NCBI GenBank assembly: GCA_934047225.1
Contig: OW203989.1
Location: 1,959,977 to 2,023,976, forward strand
Direction: 5' to 3'
Length of the DNA: 64,000 nt
From: Ypsolopha sequella
Taxonomy: Eukaryota; Arthropoda; Insecta; Lepidoptera; Ypsolophidae
Position 1 is the first letter of the stretch; each line of letters begins with the position of its first letter. The position numbers and the translations under genes are program-made. Positions 63,242-64,000 of the stretch are shown one piece after another. Below the pieces are notes generated by a model. That model was not told the origin of the DNA. It saw only the letters and a list, made by a program, of their open reading frames with translations, and did not search any database.

Positions 63242-64000
63242 ATGGCGTCAGCAACCCAAGCTATACCGGCGTCGGCGGCATCGGTGCCATTCCTTGATGG
63301 CACAAACTTTTCCAACTGGATATTTAGAGTATTTACCTTAATGGAAGAAAAAGACTGTCGACATGTTGCAGACAACGACTTAAGCTTAGATCAAATCTAC
63401 AAAAAGATTAAAGAAGATGAAAAGTTTAAAAAGGGAGATGCGAAAGCCAAAAGTATAATAGTGCAGTCGCTAAAAGACAAACACTTAGAGTATATCAAAG
63501 ATAGTAAAACAAGTAAAGAGATGGTACAAAACCTTAGAAAAATGTTTGAGAGAAAAAGTACTCTCAGTAAGTTGTATTTACGTCAAAAACTGCTAACCCT
63601 GAAACACCAAACGGAAGAAAATTTAGAAGATCACTTCAATAAATTTGATTCACTAATAAGGGAGCTTGGGGGTGATGGCAAGTTAGAAGAAACTGACAAG
63701 GTGTGCCACCTTCTCCTAAGTATCGACAATCAGCTGTACCAACCAGTCATTACAGCTCTCGAAGCAGCTAATATAGAGTTGACGCTGGAGTACACTAAAA
63801 GAAAATTGTTGGATGCAGAACTGAGGCATAAAAATCAAAGTGTATCAAAAGATGAGTTTGGTTTTACTGGCGAAGTAAGAAAATGTTATAAGTGTGGTGA
63901 GACAAACCATTTTATCCGAGACTGTCCGAAGAATAGAGGTAGAGGTAGAGGCCGTGCTAGAGGACGAGGTAGAGGTCAACGACGACCTTCGACTGCAAAT
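63242..64000 (+). CDS. Ty1/copia gag (open to window end)
   Basis: A continuous frame of 253 codons from ATG 63242 to the window edge. It begins MASATQAIPASAASVPFLDG; 'FLDGTNFSNWIFRVFTLMEE' is the usual start of copia gag (UBN2-type). The middle has 'LYLRQKLLTLKHQTEENLED' and 'HFNKFDSLIRELGG'. Near residue 220 the zinc knuckle CYKCGETNHFIRDC (Cys-x2-Cys-x4-His-x4-Cys) binds RNA, followed by an Arg/Gly-rich tail. The capsid-like particle packages element RNA. Protease, integrase and RT would follow outside. No stops or shifts are seen, so the element may be young. Confidence 0.9.
   Translation, partial: MASATQAIPASAASVPFLDGTNFSNWIFRVFTLMEEKDCRHVADNDLSLDQIYKKIKEDEKFKKGDAKAKSIIVQSLKDKHLEYIKDSKTSKEMVQNLRKMFERKSTLSKLYLRQKLLTLKHQTEENLEDHFNKFDSLIRELGGDGKLEETDKVCHLLLSIDNQLYQPVITALEAANIELTLEYTKRKLLDAELRHKNQSVSKDEFGFTGEVRKCYKCGETNHFIRDCPKNRGRGRGRARGRGRGQRRPSTAN

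Overview
This is eukaryotic, insect-type DNA and most probably lepidopteran. It is AT-rich and has no bacterial operons or Shine-Dalgarno sites. Its few genes are split by introns with GT..AG ends, and they sit in dense transposable-element debris. The moth/butterfly assignment rests on recognisable repeats: LINE tails ending in the 'GTCCAGCAGTGGACG' type sequence, a Helitron end of the 'AAAATGAATTGCTGTTCG' type, two tRNA-headed SINE families and a jockey-clade LINE. No host gene alone proves the order.

Host genes. Two are clear. A survivin/BIRC5 (Deterin-like) inhibitor-of-apoptosis gene has coding exons at 43508-43783 and 46734-46859 (+). The first two coding exons of CFAP52/WDR16, a ciliary WD-repeat protein, are at 59608-59656 and 60735-60890 (+), with the rest beyond the window. 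CFAP52 has a perfect RFX-type X-box 123 bp upstream of its ATG. A third, unrecognised coding stretch lies at about 32517-32891 (-), with an AATAAA signal and an apparent frameshift. Two weak exon-like pieces (36007-36130, -) lie beside a cluster of TATCGATA-like motifs.

Layout. 0-27 kb has no convincing host gene. It holds LINE fragments, SINE pieces, several long hairpin MITEs and a set of TTAA-bounded inverted-repeat elements. 27.0-29.7 kb is a 65-copy, 39-bp minisatellite lying between inverted repeats. 30-36 kb holds LINE tails, the unknown coding stretch and a largely intact jockey-type reverse transcriptase (34421-35911, -). 37-43 kb holds inverted-repeat elements and unassigned DNA. 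43.5-46.9 kb is the survivin gene, whose intron contains a nest of three retroelements with readable target duplications. 47-57.7 kb is a large nest: a LINE tail, a (TTA)n-tailed element and then a Helitron (49935-57580). Inside the Helitron sits a head-to-tail pair of P-superfamily-like elements with THAP exons (52151-57289), flanked by a perfect 8-bp duplication. 58-62 kb holds a TTAA MITE, a hAT MITE, the CFAP52 start and two TTAA MITEs sharing one TTAA. The window ends inside a Ty1/copia element (LTR, primer binding site and gag, 62982-64000, +) that has inserted into another copy of the TTAA family.

The most unusual structures are the inverted-repeat-flanked minisatellite, the THAP tandem dimer inside a Helitron, and the TTAA-bounded superfamily that keeps an internal core while its termini diverge. 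All coordinates were read by eye. Repeat edges are accurate to a few bases where a target duplication or terminal motif is given, and otherwise to about 10-30 bases.
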